A stretch of 64,000 bases of DNA, taken from the NCBI RefSeq assembly GCF_027579695.1, contig NC_083587.1:1-64000 (forward strand). Direction: 5' to 3'. Below, one piece after another: positions 44,044-55,475 of the stretch; the stretch's first letter is position 1; the number at the start of each line of letters is the position of its first letter. The notes under the pieces are model-generated. The model saw only the letters and a list, made by a program, of their open reading frames with translations. It did no database searches and was not told where the DNA came from. Source of the DNA: Neoarius graeffei (lineage: Eukaryota > Chordata > Actinopteri > Siluriformes > Ariidae). Made by a program: the position numbers and the translations under genes.

Positions 44044-44095
44044 TTAAACAGCCATTGACACATACACAGTGCACACACACACACAGACACACACA

Positions 44096-44270
44096 GGAAG
44101 TCATCCTCCAATTCACAAACATCAACAGGAATGTCAGGGACATCTTCTGCCATTTCTTCATCCTCAGCAATGCTGCTAGAAGCCAATCTACAATGAATGG
44201 ATGCCAGTTGCTGATTAACACATGCCTTGGATTTTCGCTTCAGTGTCCAGTATGAGGGTGAACCTGCCAT
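44096..44270 (-). CDS. Hypothetical first exon (MAGSPSYWTLKRKSKACVNQ)
   Basis: A minus frame from the methionine at 44270 encodes a basic start, then an acidic stretch (AEDEEMAEDVPDIPVDVCEL) before running into the CAC-rich repeat. The look (short basic helix, then acidic linker) recalls leaders of Tnp2-type transposase genes, but I do not recognise it. It lies upstream of the DUF4806 gene on the same strand. The donor is uncertain. Confidence 0.35.
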
Positions 44271-44299
44271 ACTAGATAGATAAGCAAGACAAAGAAAAC

Positions 44300-45572
44300 A
44301 AAAAAGCACAAGCTCATCAATTGTATTTTAACAGTGATGAGGAAAATACCAATAATGGATAAAGGCCTTTCATGAGCCAGTTGGATATAGAGGGGATTAG
44401 AGATGACCAATTATTATTTGGCCCCATATTTTTGCCTTTGTCTAACTAATTTCATGAATTTGCTCATAACTAAAACAAATCACTATGCACATTAGTTTAC
44501 AGAAATGATAGTAAGACTTACAGGGTTACTGGCTATACAGTGCAGATGATCAGCCAGTATGTGTTGTTTGCTCTGACTGTACCTGCCCCAAAGGCTACGA
44601 TCAGACAAAATACAGGTGTAATAAGTATGAAGTAGGCCTGTGTCCTGTTCCTTACAATGAGAAGTACAATATGCTGAAAATTTAGTGTCACCTGCATATA
44701 TTGTTACACTTTAGGCCTCTGCAGGCAAAAGCCTACCATTTACAAGTGTTTGTCACTATATGGCACCATATTAACCATAAGGTACACTGTTGGTTTATGA
44801 TGTATTGTTTTGGGATGGCGTGTGAATGTTATGAAATAAGTTTTTATCGAGTTATTTATCAAAAATACTCTGAATTTCATGAAAAAAAAATCCAAATTCA
44901 AGATGGACACCACCCTGTGAGATCACAATATGCAAATCCCAACATAAACTTTGGGTCATCCTCAATATTTTTCTCATTTACAGTTTACTCTATCTGTTAT
45001 CACTTTCAAGGCACAGCCTTTTGAAATTTAGATGCCAACACTCAACATTTTTTTGAAATACCTGCCACCTAAAGGGTTAAGACTCACCAAAAACCCTGTC
45101 TCAAGCCTGCAATGATTTTGGTAACTGTGACCCAGCTGTAATTGCACTTAAGCCTTCAGAGTTATTGTATTCCTCACAAGCAGCCGTGGTTGAAACGGTC
45201 CCAGACAGGTGCTACATTTAGTCCTGTTACAATTGACACATCCATTATGGTAAAGAGTCCCTTCTACATTCGTCATTTTAAAAATCACATTATTTAAAAT
45301 TACCTTGTTTCCCTGGACAATCAGGTCAATGCTTGTGGTACGATACACTGTTTAGGGACAAAAAAGGAAAGTTATGAGAATAAAGAAAACATCACTTTAC
45401 ATTAAATATAAGAAACATCTTGGGAGACAATGCTGCTGTACATACAGACAGAAGTAGTTTTATATTTAAGTTATTGCTTTTTGGAAATTGGCACAAACCT
45501 TCTGATTGAATTATGCTTTAATTGTTGTCATTACTAGCAGTATCTGAAAAACTAGGGCAAATAGTAGGTAGT
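44300..45572. other. Stretch with no recognised gene
   Basis: AT-rich. A small minus frame (45348-45148) with several cysteines (VNCNRTKCSTCLG) has no family match that I can name. Confidence 0.3.
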
Positions 45573-45580
45573 TTAGGGAC

Positions 45581-47307
45581 TAGGGCTGAACGATCTATCG
45601 TTTTCGACCGAAAATCGCGATCTCAGACAACACGATTTTGGGATCGTCAAAGCTGCAGTTTTTCTCAGTACTCCTAAACTGACCCATGTTTTGTTTCGTC
45701 AATAATTTCACACATGTAAGTTCTGTGTATTGCCCCAGCATGGTGTAAAAACACTCTGTGTCAGCTACCAATCAAGAAGCTGCATGCTGCACGTGGACAG
45801 GTCACGTGTTATCCACTCCAATCAGTGTAGCTGGTCATTCAATTTCAGACATGGCTGAAGCGGGAGCTGAAGCGGAGTCAGGGGATTTGATCCCAAAGAA
45901 AAACAGCACGTCGGCCATACTTCCCCACTGACCACACAGGAGAGAATATTGCCATGGGGCTGAAAGAGTGTTTGTCAAGCTGGGGTCTAAAAGAAGAGGC
46001 CCAGACGTGCATAACAACAGACAACGCTACAAATATGATAAAAGCAATGGAACTTAACCAATGGACCAGACTGCAGTGTTTCGGACACAGACTGCATCTT
46101 GCAATTGGTAAGTACAGGAACCTGTGTTTGTGCGAGTGTGTATGTTTGTAATTAAGAGTGCGTATTATCTTCGCAGCGTCCCTCTAGTCTCTGCTATATT
46201 ACTCTGCCCTCTCTGTCCCTTAAGGTCAGTTTACCGGTAACAATCATAATTCGTTTGCCTGAAGTAGGTCTTGACTTTGTTTCGGAACACTGAAATACAG
46301 TTTGGGAGGGGAAAAAACGAAACGCTGACAAGTTTGCTGTCAAGCTGTCATTAGCTGACAAACTGTTAGCACAAGGCTACTTTAACAATACAAACACCAT
46401 AGAAAGGCTGTCTATCGCCATTAGCAGCTTTATATTCAATATTTTTGCATTAATTCCACACAAGTTTATTGCAAAATGCTTCAAGAACACAGGTTTTCAA
46501 TATACAAAATGTGTAACTCGTGGATCATCTGCATTTTAAGACGGGCTGTGAGAAGACTAGAAAAATTAACCCTTTCATGGGTAAACTTTGAAGTCTCCCA
46601 ACACTGCTTTTGTTTAACTGTGGAACGCCTGGGGCAGAGAGATTGCAATGGCATTTTTTTTAATGTTTGACATCTTTTGTTGATGGGGAAAATGCAGGGT
46701 CATTTGTACGTTTTTTTATTATTATGTTTTATTTTTACTACCATTACATTTCATTTCCTCTTGCCACTTTGTGTGAAAAAGAAGCACAGGCTTCTGAGTA
46801 CAGGGGTTGAATTTCTGTAACTGCTGCTGATGTTGTTAATGTTCATAAGCTAGCTCCCTTGAGCCATTCTTGCACTACTTTTAAGGTAAGACTTTTTTGC
46901 TCTACTTTGTTATTTATTATAATTTATAATGCTTATGTACATTCTTTTACAAAAGTGCAATATTTTGATGCTGCTGAGCCATTGATCAACCTTTTTTTAT
47001 GTCTGATATGTTGTAGATGGGAAAAGTAAAAGAAGCAAAAGTTTACTTAAGAAAGATGGCTCTCTTTTTATTTTTATTTTAAGTTATTATAACTTGTTCC
47101 TCAGGCACTCAATGTTAATAAACAGGCCTACATTTGAAATCTGTTGACCTCAGTTTTCATTCTTGCATTAGCTTTATGGAATTCATTGTATTAATTAATT
47201 TGCACTGAAACTCGATTTAAAGAAAAAAAAATCGTGGTTGAAATCGAAATCGCAATATCTGCCAGAAAAATTGCAATTCAATTTTTTCTTAAAATCGTTC
47301 AGCCCTA
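45581..47307 (+). mobile_element. Internally deleted hAT element (ZBED type) with perfect 8-bp duplication
   Basis: Ends TAGGGCTGAACGATC and GATCGTTCAGCCCTA-like; flanked by TTAGGGAC at 45573-45580 and 47308-47315. A frame start at 45851 (MAEAGAEAESGDLIPKKNST) is joined by a deletion to a mid-transposase block (DHTGENIAMGLKECLSSWGL, TDNATNMIKAMELNQWTRLQ, CFGHRLHLAIG), which ends at a GT donor after 46107. Related to, but distinct from, the hAT at 27-34 kb. No later exons remain, so it is non-autonomous. Confidence 0.9.
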
Positions 47308-47315
47308 TTAGGGAC

Positions 47316-49084
47316 AAAAAGGTTTAGGGACAAAAAAGGCAAAGTCATTACTAGCAGTATCTGAAAAAGTAAATATTTATTGGTGCATTTATACCATGGC
47401 ACATTTCACCCTCCACAGATAACAGCATCCTGTCATATAATATTACCATATTGCATAACATGAAACGACAATAAAATCAAACATTGTTCAATCGACCAAT
47501 TTGGGCATGCGCACACACGTTTGAAAGTAGACTAAAGCCCACTGCACACTACGTCCGGTAATACGGCTGCGGGAACTAAGGGAAATCATTCATTGTCTAT
47601 AGAGATCCGCAATCTGTGTGTGATTTGGGTCAGAACAGATAGAACGGTGTGGAAGAAATTCCGCATCCAAGGCTCTCCGAATGAGTTAAAAAAGAAATTG
47701 AACTCCTCTGAAAAATCCTGCATGGTAGAGTGGTGTTGCTATGGTGATGATAAACAAATGTCATGTTTCCCACCGAAGGTAACAATGCAGTTAAGAAATA
47801 TAACATATTTTAAATGTTATAAACTATACAACGTGGCGATAATTTCCAAACGTGATCCATATTAATAATACAAACAAAAACATGTACAAAAGAAATACAT
47901 CATTACTGGTATGATGAAAACAAGTCACTACCAAACACAGCGGTAATTTCTACACATGAGCAGTATTAATAACACACACGAATAAAGTGAAACAAAGTGT
48001 TGTTAGTATGAAAATACATAAGTTTGGTAATCTACTCTGCCTGCCATGCTTCAATCCGGCCACAGACCATGGAGCAACCTGATCTGACTAGACTTCCCGC
48101 CTTGTGGTGGATACCTTAGCTATCAACAAACTTAAGGCACGTTTACAAACGTTTCCCAACAGAAAATAGCTGACTACTGCATTAAGTTGCAGTGTAAAAG
48201 TATAAAGTACTGATTTACTATCAATGTCATGTTAACCGACTGCTTATGGGAATAAGCTTATGGGAATAAGACGGAAATTAGCTAGATAGCTAACTGAACT
48301 AGCCATAGACTGTATTGTATACAGTCGTTGGAACTAGCCCTTTAACGAGGCCGGGCAAACATTAGCGTTTTAACGTATTGCACACCAGCTCATAACTACC
48401 AGCATACTACTACATTTCTAAGTTTATTAATGCTACCTCCTTTCATTTAACACCAAAGTGATAAAACACCAAAGTGACTTATGTACCTGAAAAAAAAAAT
48501 GGTTGGCTGAGTACGCTGCTCTCACTCAGTCAAATGCACTGAAGGCTGCTGGCTGCCAACCGCTTACTGTAAGACCCGAAGAAGATCTCGCACATGCGTG
48601 CTGACACACAGTGGTAGAGAAGATGCATGGGGTATTCCAAGTTTAGAGGATGCGCACACGTTTAGGAATATGTTCTCTCGTTGTCGATTAGGGACCGGGA
48701 ACATATGTAAATAAATAGGTTAGTCATTTGATACCCATGCAAAGATAATAACATGTTTACGTTATATAGTGAAAGTCCCCAAGATGCATGAGCATATTTC
48801 TGTGAATTGCGTTCCAAAGTGTCTAGAGTTCGTTCTGATGCCAGTAGCAGCAGGCAGGCAATGCACAGCACTAATAAATGGTTAAGCTATTTTGCCACAG
48901 AAGACAGCAGGTGTCTGCACAGTTATTTGAAATAAAAGTGCCCCCATTGAGATAGTCGGTATGTAAAAAATAACATCAGATGGCGCATTTTTGTTAAACG
49001 GGAAACGGGAAGAATTTTTATGCAATATGACATTATACTTTAGTGTTGGGGGAACTACAATAGACAGCGCATTCTTGGAAATGC
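47316..49084. other. Stretch with no recognised gene
   Basis: The region 47530-48650 looks like a diverged dispersed repeat, with one short frame (47593-47865) lacking a recognised domain. Confidence 0.3.
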
Positions 49085-49088
49085 CCCG

Positions 49089-49390
49089 GGGCCAATCAAA
49101 AACTGATGTAGATGGGATTCAGGGATGAACACAAAAATTAAAAAAAGTATAATCTTCGCCCCATAGCCGATGTCATGATCTAATTATAGCTGATCTGAGG
49201 CCAACACTAGCCCGATGAATGTGTAGGGTACTTCTCGATTTTGGGCCAATCAAAAGCTGACGTAGATGGGAGCAGGGGTGAAAAAAACTGGCTCCGCTCT
49301 CTGGCCGATCATTATACGATCAAATTATTTAAGAGTATTCCTATACAATCTTAGGCCAACATTGGCCCGATGCATGCGTGTTGTTGGGGA
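49089..49390. repeat. Diverged tandem repeat, about 154-bp period
   Basis: GGGCCAATCAAAAACTGATG near 49089 and GGGCCAATCAAAAGCTGACG near 49243 start two related units, each also holding GGCCAACA(C/T)T(A/G)GCCCGATG. Motifs recur weakly at 34080-34230. Confidence 0.65.
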
Positions 49391-49558
49391 AGCTGAGTAA
49401 GCCAGAAGTCAATCCTGGAATCTTCTGCTCTGTCATTAGACTTCTTGTCCCATCATGACACCTGGCAAAAAAAGGACTGATAAAAGTGAGAGCCTATGAA
49501 ATGAGGATTTCACTCAAGGTTGCATGACTTGCAACTAGGGTGACACAACAAAGACGCA

Positions 49559-49630
49559 TTCTCATACCAGAAGTTGAACCCATCCCACCTGAGTGAAAAT
49601 CAGGAATCCTGACCACTCGACCATATGGGA
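49559..49630 (-). pseudogene. tRNA-Glu(TTC)-like relic
   Basis: The minus strand reads TCCCATATGGTCGAGTGGTC...CCTGATTTTCACTCAGG...TATGAGA. The anticodon stem pairs with loop TTTTCAC (anticodon TTC), and the acceptor stem pairs with one mismatch, but the T arm is poorly paired (ATGGG with TCTGG). Most likely a tRNA-Glu pseudogene or tRNA-derived repeat head. Confidence 0.65.
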
Positions 49631-49993
49631 CAGCCTTAAAGTTTAAAGGCCACCTTTACACCCAGGAGAACCCAGGAGTTTTCCAGAAAAGTAACTGTCA
49701 ATTTTTATTTTATTTAGTTGTGTGGCTCGCAGTTAGAACTTTGTTGTGGTTAGTAAATGTATTATCCAGAACATTGCATGGGATAAAGGAGAGCCATGCC
49801 ATCCAAACTTAGAATCTTCTCATCCATAATAAGACATGATATATCTTGCTCCACTCAGCTGATTTCTCCATGGAAAAGTTCACATTCATGCACAGGTTTG
49901 ATTTTTATTCGAGTTTAAAACAACTTTACACTGTCCCATTTCTAAGGGGCTGCAGGAGTGATATCATGACCAAAAGCATGCAGGACTGAGTGG

Positions 49994-51310
49994 AGATTAG
50001 ATTAGATTAGATTAGATTAGATTAGATAGAACTTGGCGGCACGGTGGTGTAGTGGTTAGCGCTGTCGCCTCACAGCAAGAAGGTCCTGGGTTCGAGCCCC
50101 GGGGTCGGCGAGGGCCTTTCTGTGTGGAGTTTGCATGTTCTCCCCGTGTCCGCGTGGGTTTCCTCCGGGTGCTCCGGTTTCCCCCACAGTCCAAAGACAT
50201 GCAGGTTAGGTTAACTGGTGACTCTAAATTGACCGTAGGTGTGAATGTGAGTGTGAATGGTTGTCTGTGTCTATGTGTCAGCCCTGTGATGACCTGGCGA
50301 CTTGTCCAGGGTGTACCCCGCCTTTCGCCCGTAGTCAGCTGGGATAGGCTCCAGCTTGCCTGCGACCCTGTAGAAGGATAAAGCGGCTAGAGATAATGAG
50401 ATGAGATGAGATAGAACTTTATTGATCCCTTTGGGAGGGTTCCCTTAGGGAAATTAAGATTCCAGCAGCATTATTACAGGATAAAGAGAGAATAGAAAAT
50501 AGAGAAAAAACTTCTAGATAAATTAAATTAAATTAAATTAAATTAAGTATTTACACATACAAATATAAAAAGAATAAGATATGCACATTATATTGCACAT
50601 TGTCCAGTATTGTTTATTGTTAGGCTAGGCTACTGCTCCTTCCCATCCTCTGTCCTCCTGTTACCCCTCCTCCCCCCCAGAGAGGAGTTGTACAGTCTGA
50701 TGGTGTGAGGGACAAAGGAGTTTTTAAGTCTGTTTGTCCTGCCCTTGGGAAGGAGCATTCTGTCACTGAACAGGCTCCTCTGGTTGCTGATGATGGTGTG
50801 CAGAGGGTGACTGGCATCGTCCATGATGTTCAATAGTTTGTCCATAGTCCAATGCCACCATCACCAGAGAGTCCAGCTTCATGCAGACCACAGAGCCAGC
50901 GTGCCTGATCAGTTTGTCCAGCCTGGATGTGTCCTTCTTGGATGTGCTGCCCCCCAGCACACCACAGTGTAAAACAGGACACTGGCGACCACGGACTGAT
51001 AGAACATCCACAGGAGTTTCCTGCAGATGTTAAAGGACTGCAGCCTCCTAAGGAAGTATAGCCTGCTCTGTCCTTTCCTGTGTAAGTGATTGGTGTTGCA
51101 AGTCCAGTCCAGCTTGCTGTCCAGCCACAGCTCGAGGTACTTGTAGGAATCCACAGCCTCCACCTCAACTCCCTTGATCAGAACTGGGCGTGACCTTGGT
51201 CTGGACCTCCCAAAGTCAATGACCAGCTCCTTGGTCTTCAAGGTGTTGAGCTGCAGATGGTTCCTGTTGCACCACACAGCAAAGTCCCTCTCACACACAC
51301 ACACATACAT
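49994..51310 (-). mobile_element. CR1/Rex1-like LINE 3' end, SINE in its tail
   Basis: The minus frames 51310-50620 encode the reverse-transcriptase C-terminal region (FAVWCNRNHLQLNTLKTKEL, YKYLELWLDSKLDW, RKGQSRLYFLRRLQSFNICR) and then a frame-shifted end region. The 3' tail on the left is AATTTCCCTAAGGGAACC...ATCAATAAAGTTCTATCT followed by a (CTAAT)n array (ATTAG on the plus strand, 49994-50029). A SINE splits the tail. 5'-truncated at a CA-rich sequence near 51300. Confidence 0.75.
50035..50408 (+). mobile_element. tRNA-headed SINE, family 1, copy 7
   Basis: The best-preserved copy: head GGCGGCACGGTGGTGTAGTG, B box GGTTCGAGCCC, tail AGATAATGAGATGAG. 11-bp duplication AGATAGAACTT at 50024-50034 and 50409-50419. 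Confidence 0.95.
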
Positions 51311-51465
51311 ATCATACAGATGTTATCTGTAAGAACATTTTCCCTCTCTCAAAGGGTTGCTGGTCATAGCCCATGGTCAGACTGTGAGCAGAAGCTTCAA
51401 GCTTTGTCAGAGTTAGCTTTCAGAACACAGGTTTCAGTGGCCTTGTTGAAAAATGTCCTCACTTC

Positions 51466-51900
51466 AGAAAATGGTATAGGTAACTCAAAGAATGTTGAAC
51501 CTTGGTCCTATCTACTGAGCTTCAAAGGTGAGCTGTATTTGAACCATAAGGCATGTATTTTTTTTTAGAACATGAAGAATTTTGACCATCAGGTCACTTG
51601 GAAAATGTTACCAGCAGGACTTCAGTTCAAAAGGTTCTTGCCAACAAGTTATCATGTTGTCTCTGTATATCTCAGCGCTCTGTCACCTTTTCCAAATGAT
51701 TGCCCATCATCTGGCACAAATATTGATAAAAAAGTACTTGTTTAACCTGCAAAATGATATAGTTAACTCAAAGAATGTTGAACCTTAGTCCTATCAACTG
51801 AGCTGTGCAGGCTGTAAGGTGAGCTGTCCTGAACCATAGGACATATTTTCTTTCCGAACATGAAGAAGATTGACCATCAGGTCACTTGGAAAAGGTTACA
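51466..51900. repeat. Duplicated block of about 150 bp, spaced about 285 bp
   Basis: The text from GGTAACTCAAAGAATGTTGA to GACCATCAGGTCACTTGGAA occurs at about 51478-51605 and 51762-51890 with scattered differences. A further copy of its left flank (TTTCAGTGGCCTTGTTGAA through GGTATAGGTAACTCAAAGAA) recurs at 54145-54205. Confidence 0.8.
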
Positions 51901-52466
51901 ATCATGAGTCTGCTTTATAACAGTCATTCTAAAGTCTTATCTTGGTTCAAGGAACCCTTTCTTGTCATGGTATTGGACTCCTTTAACAAGCAACACCATT
52001 TTCAACCATACTTGTCTTTTGGGAATAAGGAGACAAATTGACTGAAAAGCAAGTCTGTTCCTCTGACAAAGACAGAATTCATCATTGGACCATCAGATTA
52101 AAACACTGATGCGCTCCTGACTGAGCTTTCCAGGCTCCGCTTTTCTGTTTCTGTAAGAGTCAAAGCATGTCAGGACTTTGGACACACATTTTCAACAGGT
52201 TCCTCTGATTCAATTAATGCCCTGCTCATACCATCTGGTGTTTGTCACATTCAAAAATGTTGTAATATACCTTTCCTTTGAACCCTCAAAACAGGGCACC
52301 CTCAAAAACCAACTTTTCCACTGATTGCCCATCATGTGACACAAATGGTGACAATAAGGATTCATATAAAATGTGAAGTTAACTGAAAGTTAGTTGACAC
52401 CTTGGGCTTGTCACATTGGATGATGAGTGCTTAAGTTGAGCAAAAGTTGTCCACAGAATATACTCA

Positions 52467-53204
52467 GGTGGTGTTTACATTAGACCGTATCAGCGGATCA
52501 ACAGATTAACGTTTTTAAAACGATTCGCGTGCACACAGCAATGCCAATACACGATTCGCGTGCACACAGCAACGCCAATACCCGGATATGCTAATCACAT
52601 GACTAATTAGACGGCACGTCACATGATCCCACTGCATATCGGGCATGCGCAAGTCACTCACCACTTGCAAGTGGAAGGATGGCAAGCGAACACCTTCTCC
52701 AGCAGATAAACACACCTGGCTGTGATGTTCATGTTCTCACTGAGTTTAAGCGCCTGAAGGAGGTAAATAAGTTGAAATGTGTAAATAAACCTCAGTGCAG
52801 CTCAGCGCTTCCTCCTGCGCTCCAAATCACTCCACTCTGAACAGCGAGTGCCCTCTGGAGGGTGTGCACTCTGGCCCTGCGCAGCTCACAGAGCGCGCGA
52901 GTGAAGCGCACGAGCAGTGATTCGGGACTGAGCCGCTGTGTGTGTGATCCCAACACCAGCGAATCAGGAAGATGGATGTCACAGTGACGTTGTCCAATGA
53001 TGACATCAGCTAGAGCTCAGCACTGCGTTTCCTCATATCTCAATGTTTACACAGCACCGGATCAGATACGAACTGGGTTGAATACGTGGGCCCTGGCGGA
53101 TTCAAGTTGTTCCGCCTGTGGAGTCATTTCCCGGCATTTTAATGTGAACGGACAGTGCATCCGCGACGAAAACGAGACGGATACGGTCTAATGTAAACAC
53201 CACC
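52467..53204. mobile_element. Harbinger-like MITE (GTTTACATTAG ends), copy 2
   Basis: Ends GGTGGTGTTTACATTAGACC and its near-perfect reverse complement, with TCA at 52464-52466 and 53205-53207. 738 bp, the same length class as 13008-13744. Non-coding; contains CGCGTGCACACAGCA direct repeats. Confidence 0.9.
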
Positions 53205-53377
53205 TCACACACTGAAGTGAGAACTACTATATGATCTTGGAAAGATCCCTGAATATATTGAGAAGGGTAATCCAGACAGGTTATGCTTTCATATTGAGCT
53301 CATCCTCTGAAAAAGCTTGAGTTCAGAGCGATGCCAACTTTGTACCTTGCTGGTATGGGCCATTCTATATCAACTTA

Positions 53378-53449
53378 GACCTCATGGTGCAATGGTAGCG
53401 CATCTGACTCCAGATCAGAAGGTTGCGTGTTCAAATCACGTTGAGGTCA
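53378..53449 (+). tRNA. tRNA-Trp (CCA)
   Basis: Reads GACCTCATGGTGCAATGGTA, anticodon arm TCTGA-CTCCAGA-TCAGA with anticodon CCA (53410-53412), T arm GCGTG-TTCAAAT-CACGT and acceptor TGAGGTC. All stems pair, with one G-U in the D stem; compared with the usual vertebrate tRNA-Trp, the acceptor has a compensated last pair. Internal A and B boxes are intact. A TTTT stretch lies about 15 bp after the end. No intron. Confidence 0.85.
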
Positions 53450-53491
53450 GACGCCAAGATAAGGCTTTTGGCTTTTTGCACAGTCTAATGC

Positions 53492-53935
53492 AGAAATTTT
53501 CAGAATCACTTTTATTGCCAGGTGTGTGGACACACACGAGGAATTTGACTACGGTTTCACTTAGCTCTCATAGTACAAAACAGATAAAAAAGCGTATACA
53601 CAAAACAAACAAACAAAAAAAATGGAGCAATAGGTGCATAGTGCAAAGTAATCCAAGTAACTCAAGTGTGAAATAGATAAATATAAAGTATACACTGTGC
53701 ACAGAATGATGGTATGAGTGTGCAGCTATTTTGCAAGTGATCTTACTGATAGATGAATCTGGATTTTAGCTGTTCATCACAGAGACAGCCTGAGGGAAAA
53801 AACTATTCTTGTGTCTGGTTGTTTTTGCATACAGTGATCTATATCGTCTCCCTGAGGCGAGAAGATTAAACTGATTGTGCCCAGGGTGTGATGGGTCCGC
53901 AGAGATGTTACCTGCCTGTTGGGGCAGGTAACATC
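53492..53935 (-). mobile_element. CR1/Rex1-like LINE 3' UTR fragment
   Basis: Matches the 3' UTR of the LINE at 11158-11361 and 12889-13007 (CTGGATTTTAGCTGTTCATC, GTGTCTGGTTGTTTTTGCAT). It provides the uninterrupted version of the site into which the TA-flanked element inserted. The right end terminates in a small fold-back (GATGTTACCTGCC...GGCAGGTAACATC, 53903-53934). Confidence 0.75.
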
Positions 53936-54131
53936 TGCCCCAATCTGGACTCCAATCTCTAGGATAACCATTCAGGATTTTGTCAAGCTCATGCAAAAAG
54001 CTAAGATTGCTCTGCTAACAACTCTTTCACCAATGTGCCTTTCATAACTTCACAACCTAATTTAATATGTTTCCAAAATTTGTCCATTGGGCTTGCTTGA
54101 AAAAATGCTGCAAAATACTGCTTGAGAAGCT

Positions 54132-55390
54132 TTCAGAACGCAGGTTTCAGTGGCCTTGTTGAAGGATGTCCTCACTTCAGAAAATGGTATAGGTAACTCA
54201 AAGAACTAGGTAACTTTTGTCCCATTTCCATCCTGCCTGTGCTGTCCAAGGTGTACGAAAAGCTTGTGTTGCGCTAGATGACTAACTTTCTCACAGACAT
54301 CGGAATTCTAGGGCCTAATATCAGTGCGTACCGCAGGGGTCATACAGCAACAACAATAATGTTGGCGATACAAGATGACATTCTCACAGCAATGAAGAAA
54401 GAGGAACTCATGTTTGCTGTCATGACCGACTTTAGCAAGGCCTTTGACACCATGGCTTATGAGACTGTTCTCTGTAAACTTCGTAGGTTCGGCTTTTCTA
54501 AATAAACATTGAAGTGGGTTCTCAGCTATCTTTCTGAGCATCGACAATACATTCAAATAGACGATTGGAGATCAGAGGAGCTTGCAGTTACATTTGGTGT
54601 CCCTCAAGGATCCATCCTCGGGCCTGTCTTCTTTAATCTCTATGTCAATGACCTCTCCTCCAGGCTCCCCCGGACAGTGACGTCTCATCAATATGCTGGC
54701 CACACCACCTTCTACTCACATTGTAAACCATCTTCCTTAAATCAATGTTATGAAGAGATGCAGGGAGCTATTGACAAGCTAAGTGACTGGTCTTCAGAAT
54801 CAAATCTTGTGTTAAATGCAGAAAAAAACAAATGCATGCTTTTCTCTATGCAGCAGATATCGCGAGTACATGGACTACATGACATTGACAACAAACTGTT
54901 TTCCAATGGTAGAGAGCTTGAACGACTACAGCAAATGAAGCTCCAAGGAACACATGTTCACCAGCACCTTTTATGGACAGATCATGTCAACAAGGTAACT
55001 GCATCATGTTATGCTACCCGTTCAGTGCTACGTAAGCTGAATAATATCACCCCTTTTTCGGTGAGGAAACAACTCTAAGAATGCCTTATCCTCCATAAAC
55101 TTGACTACAGCAATGTTGTGTACCACCCTATTCCTGCCTATTTGATTCAGAGACTAGAACGAGTGCAGCTAGCAACTGCTGGATTTGGTCTTCAGCATTA
55201 TGCCAATGTCAGGGACATAATCCAGTTAAAATGGCTTCCTACTGAAGACTGAAGGGACTATCATCTAATGTGCCTTGCAAATAAAGTGCTGTATTCTTTG
55301 GACTGGCCATCCTATCTTCCACTCCAATGCAGCACCAGTGACCAAGTACTAAGATCATCAGATGCTCTACGCTTAACTGTTCACAGGAAA
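54132..55390 (+). pseudogene. Jockey-group LINE reverse-transcriptase fragment, inactivated
   Basis: Frames 54278-54505 and 54509-55078 encode TDFSKAFDTMAYETVLCKLR, then GVPQGSILGPVFFNLYVNDL, and the catalytic box as QYAGHTTFYS instead of YADDTTFY. A stop at 54503 and another at 55076 interrupt it. Further thumb-region text (LHKLDYSNVVYH, LQLATAGF-like) follows to about 55390, where a TA microsatellite and another LINE begin. Confidence 0.75.
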
Positions 55391-55399
55391 TATTGACTT

Positions 55400-55405
<6 letters not shown>

Positions 55406-55475
<70 letters not shown>
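55406..55475. repeat. (TA)n microsatellite
   Basis: Pure TA run of about 68 bp between two LINE fragments. Confidence 0.95.

Noticed and set aside
49560-49630. A functional tRNA-Glu gene
   Set aside because: The T arm is badly paired and the acceptor has a mismatch; called a relic instead.
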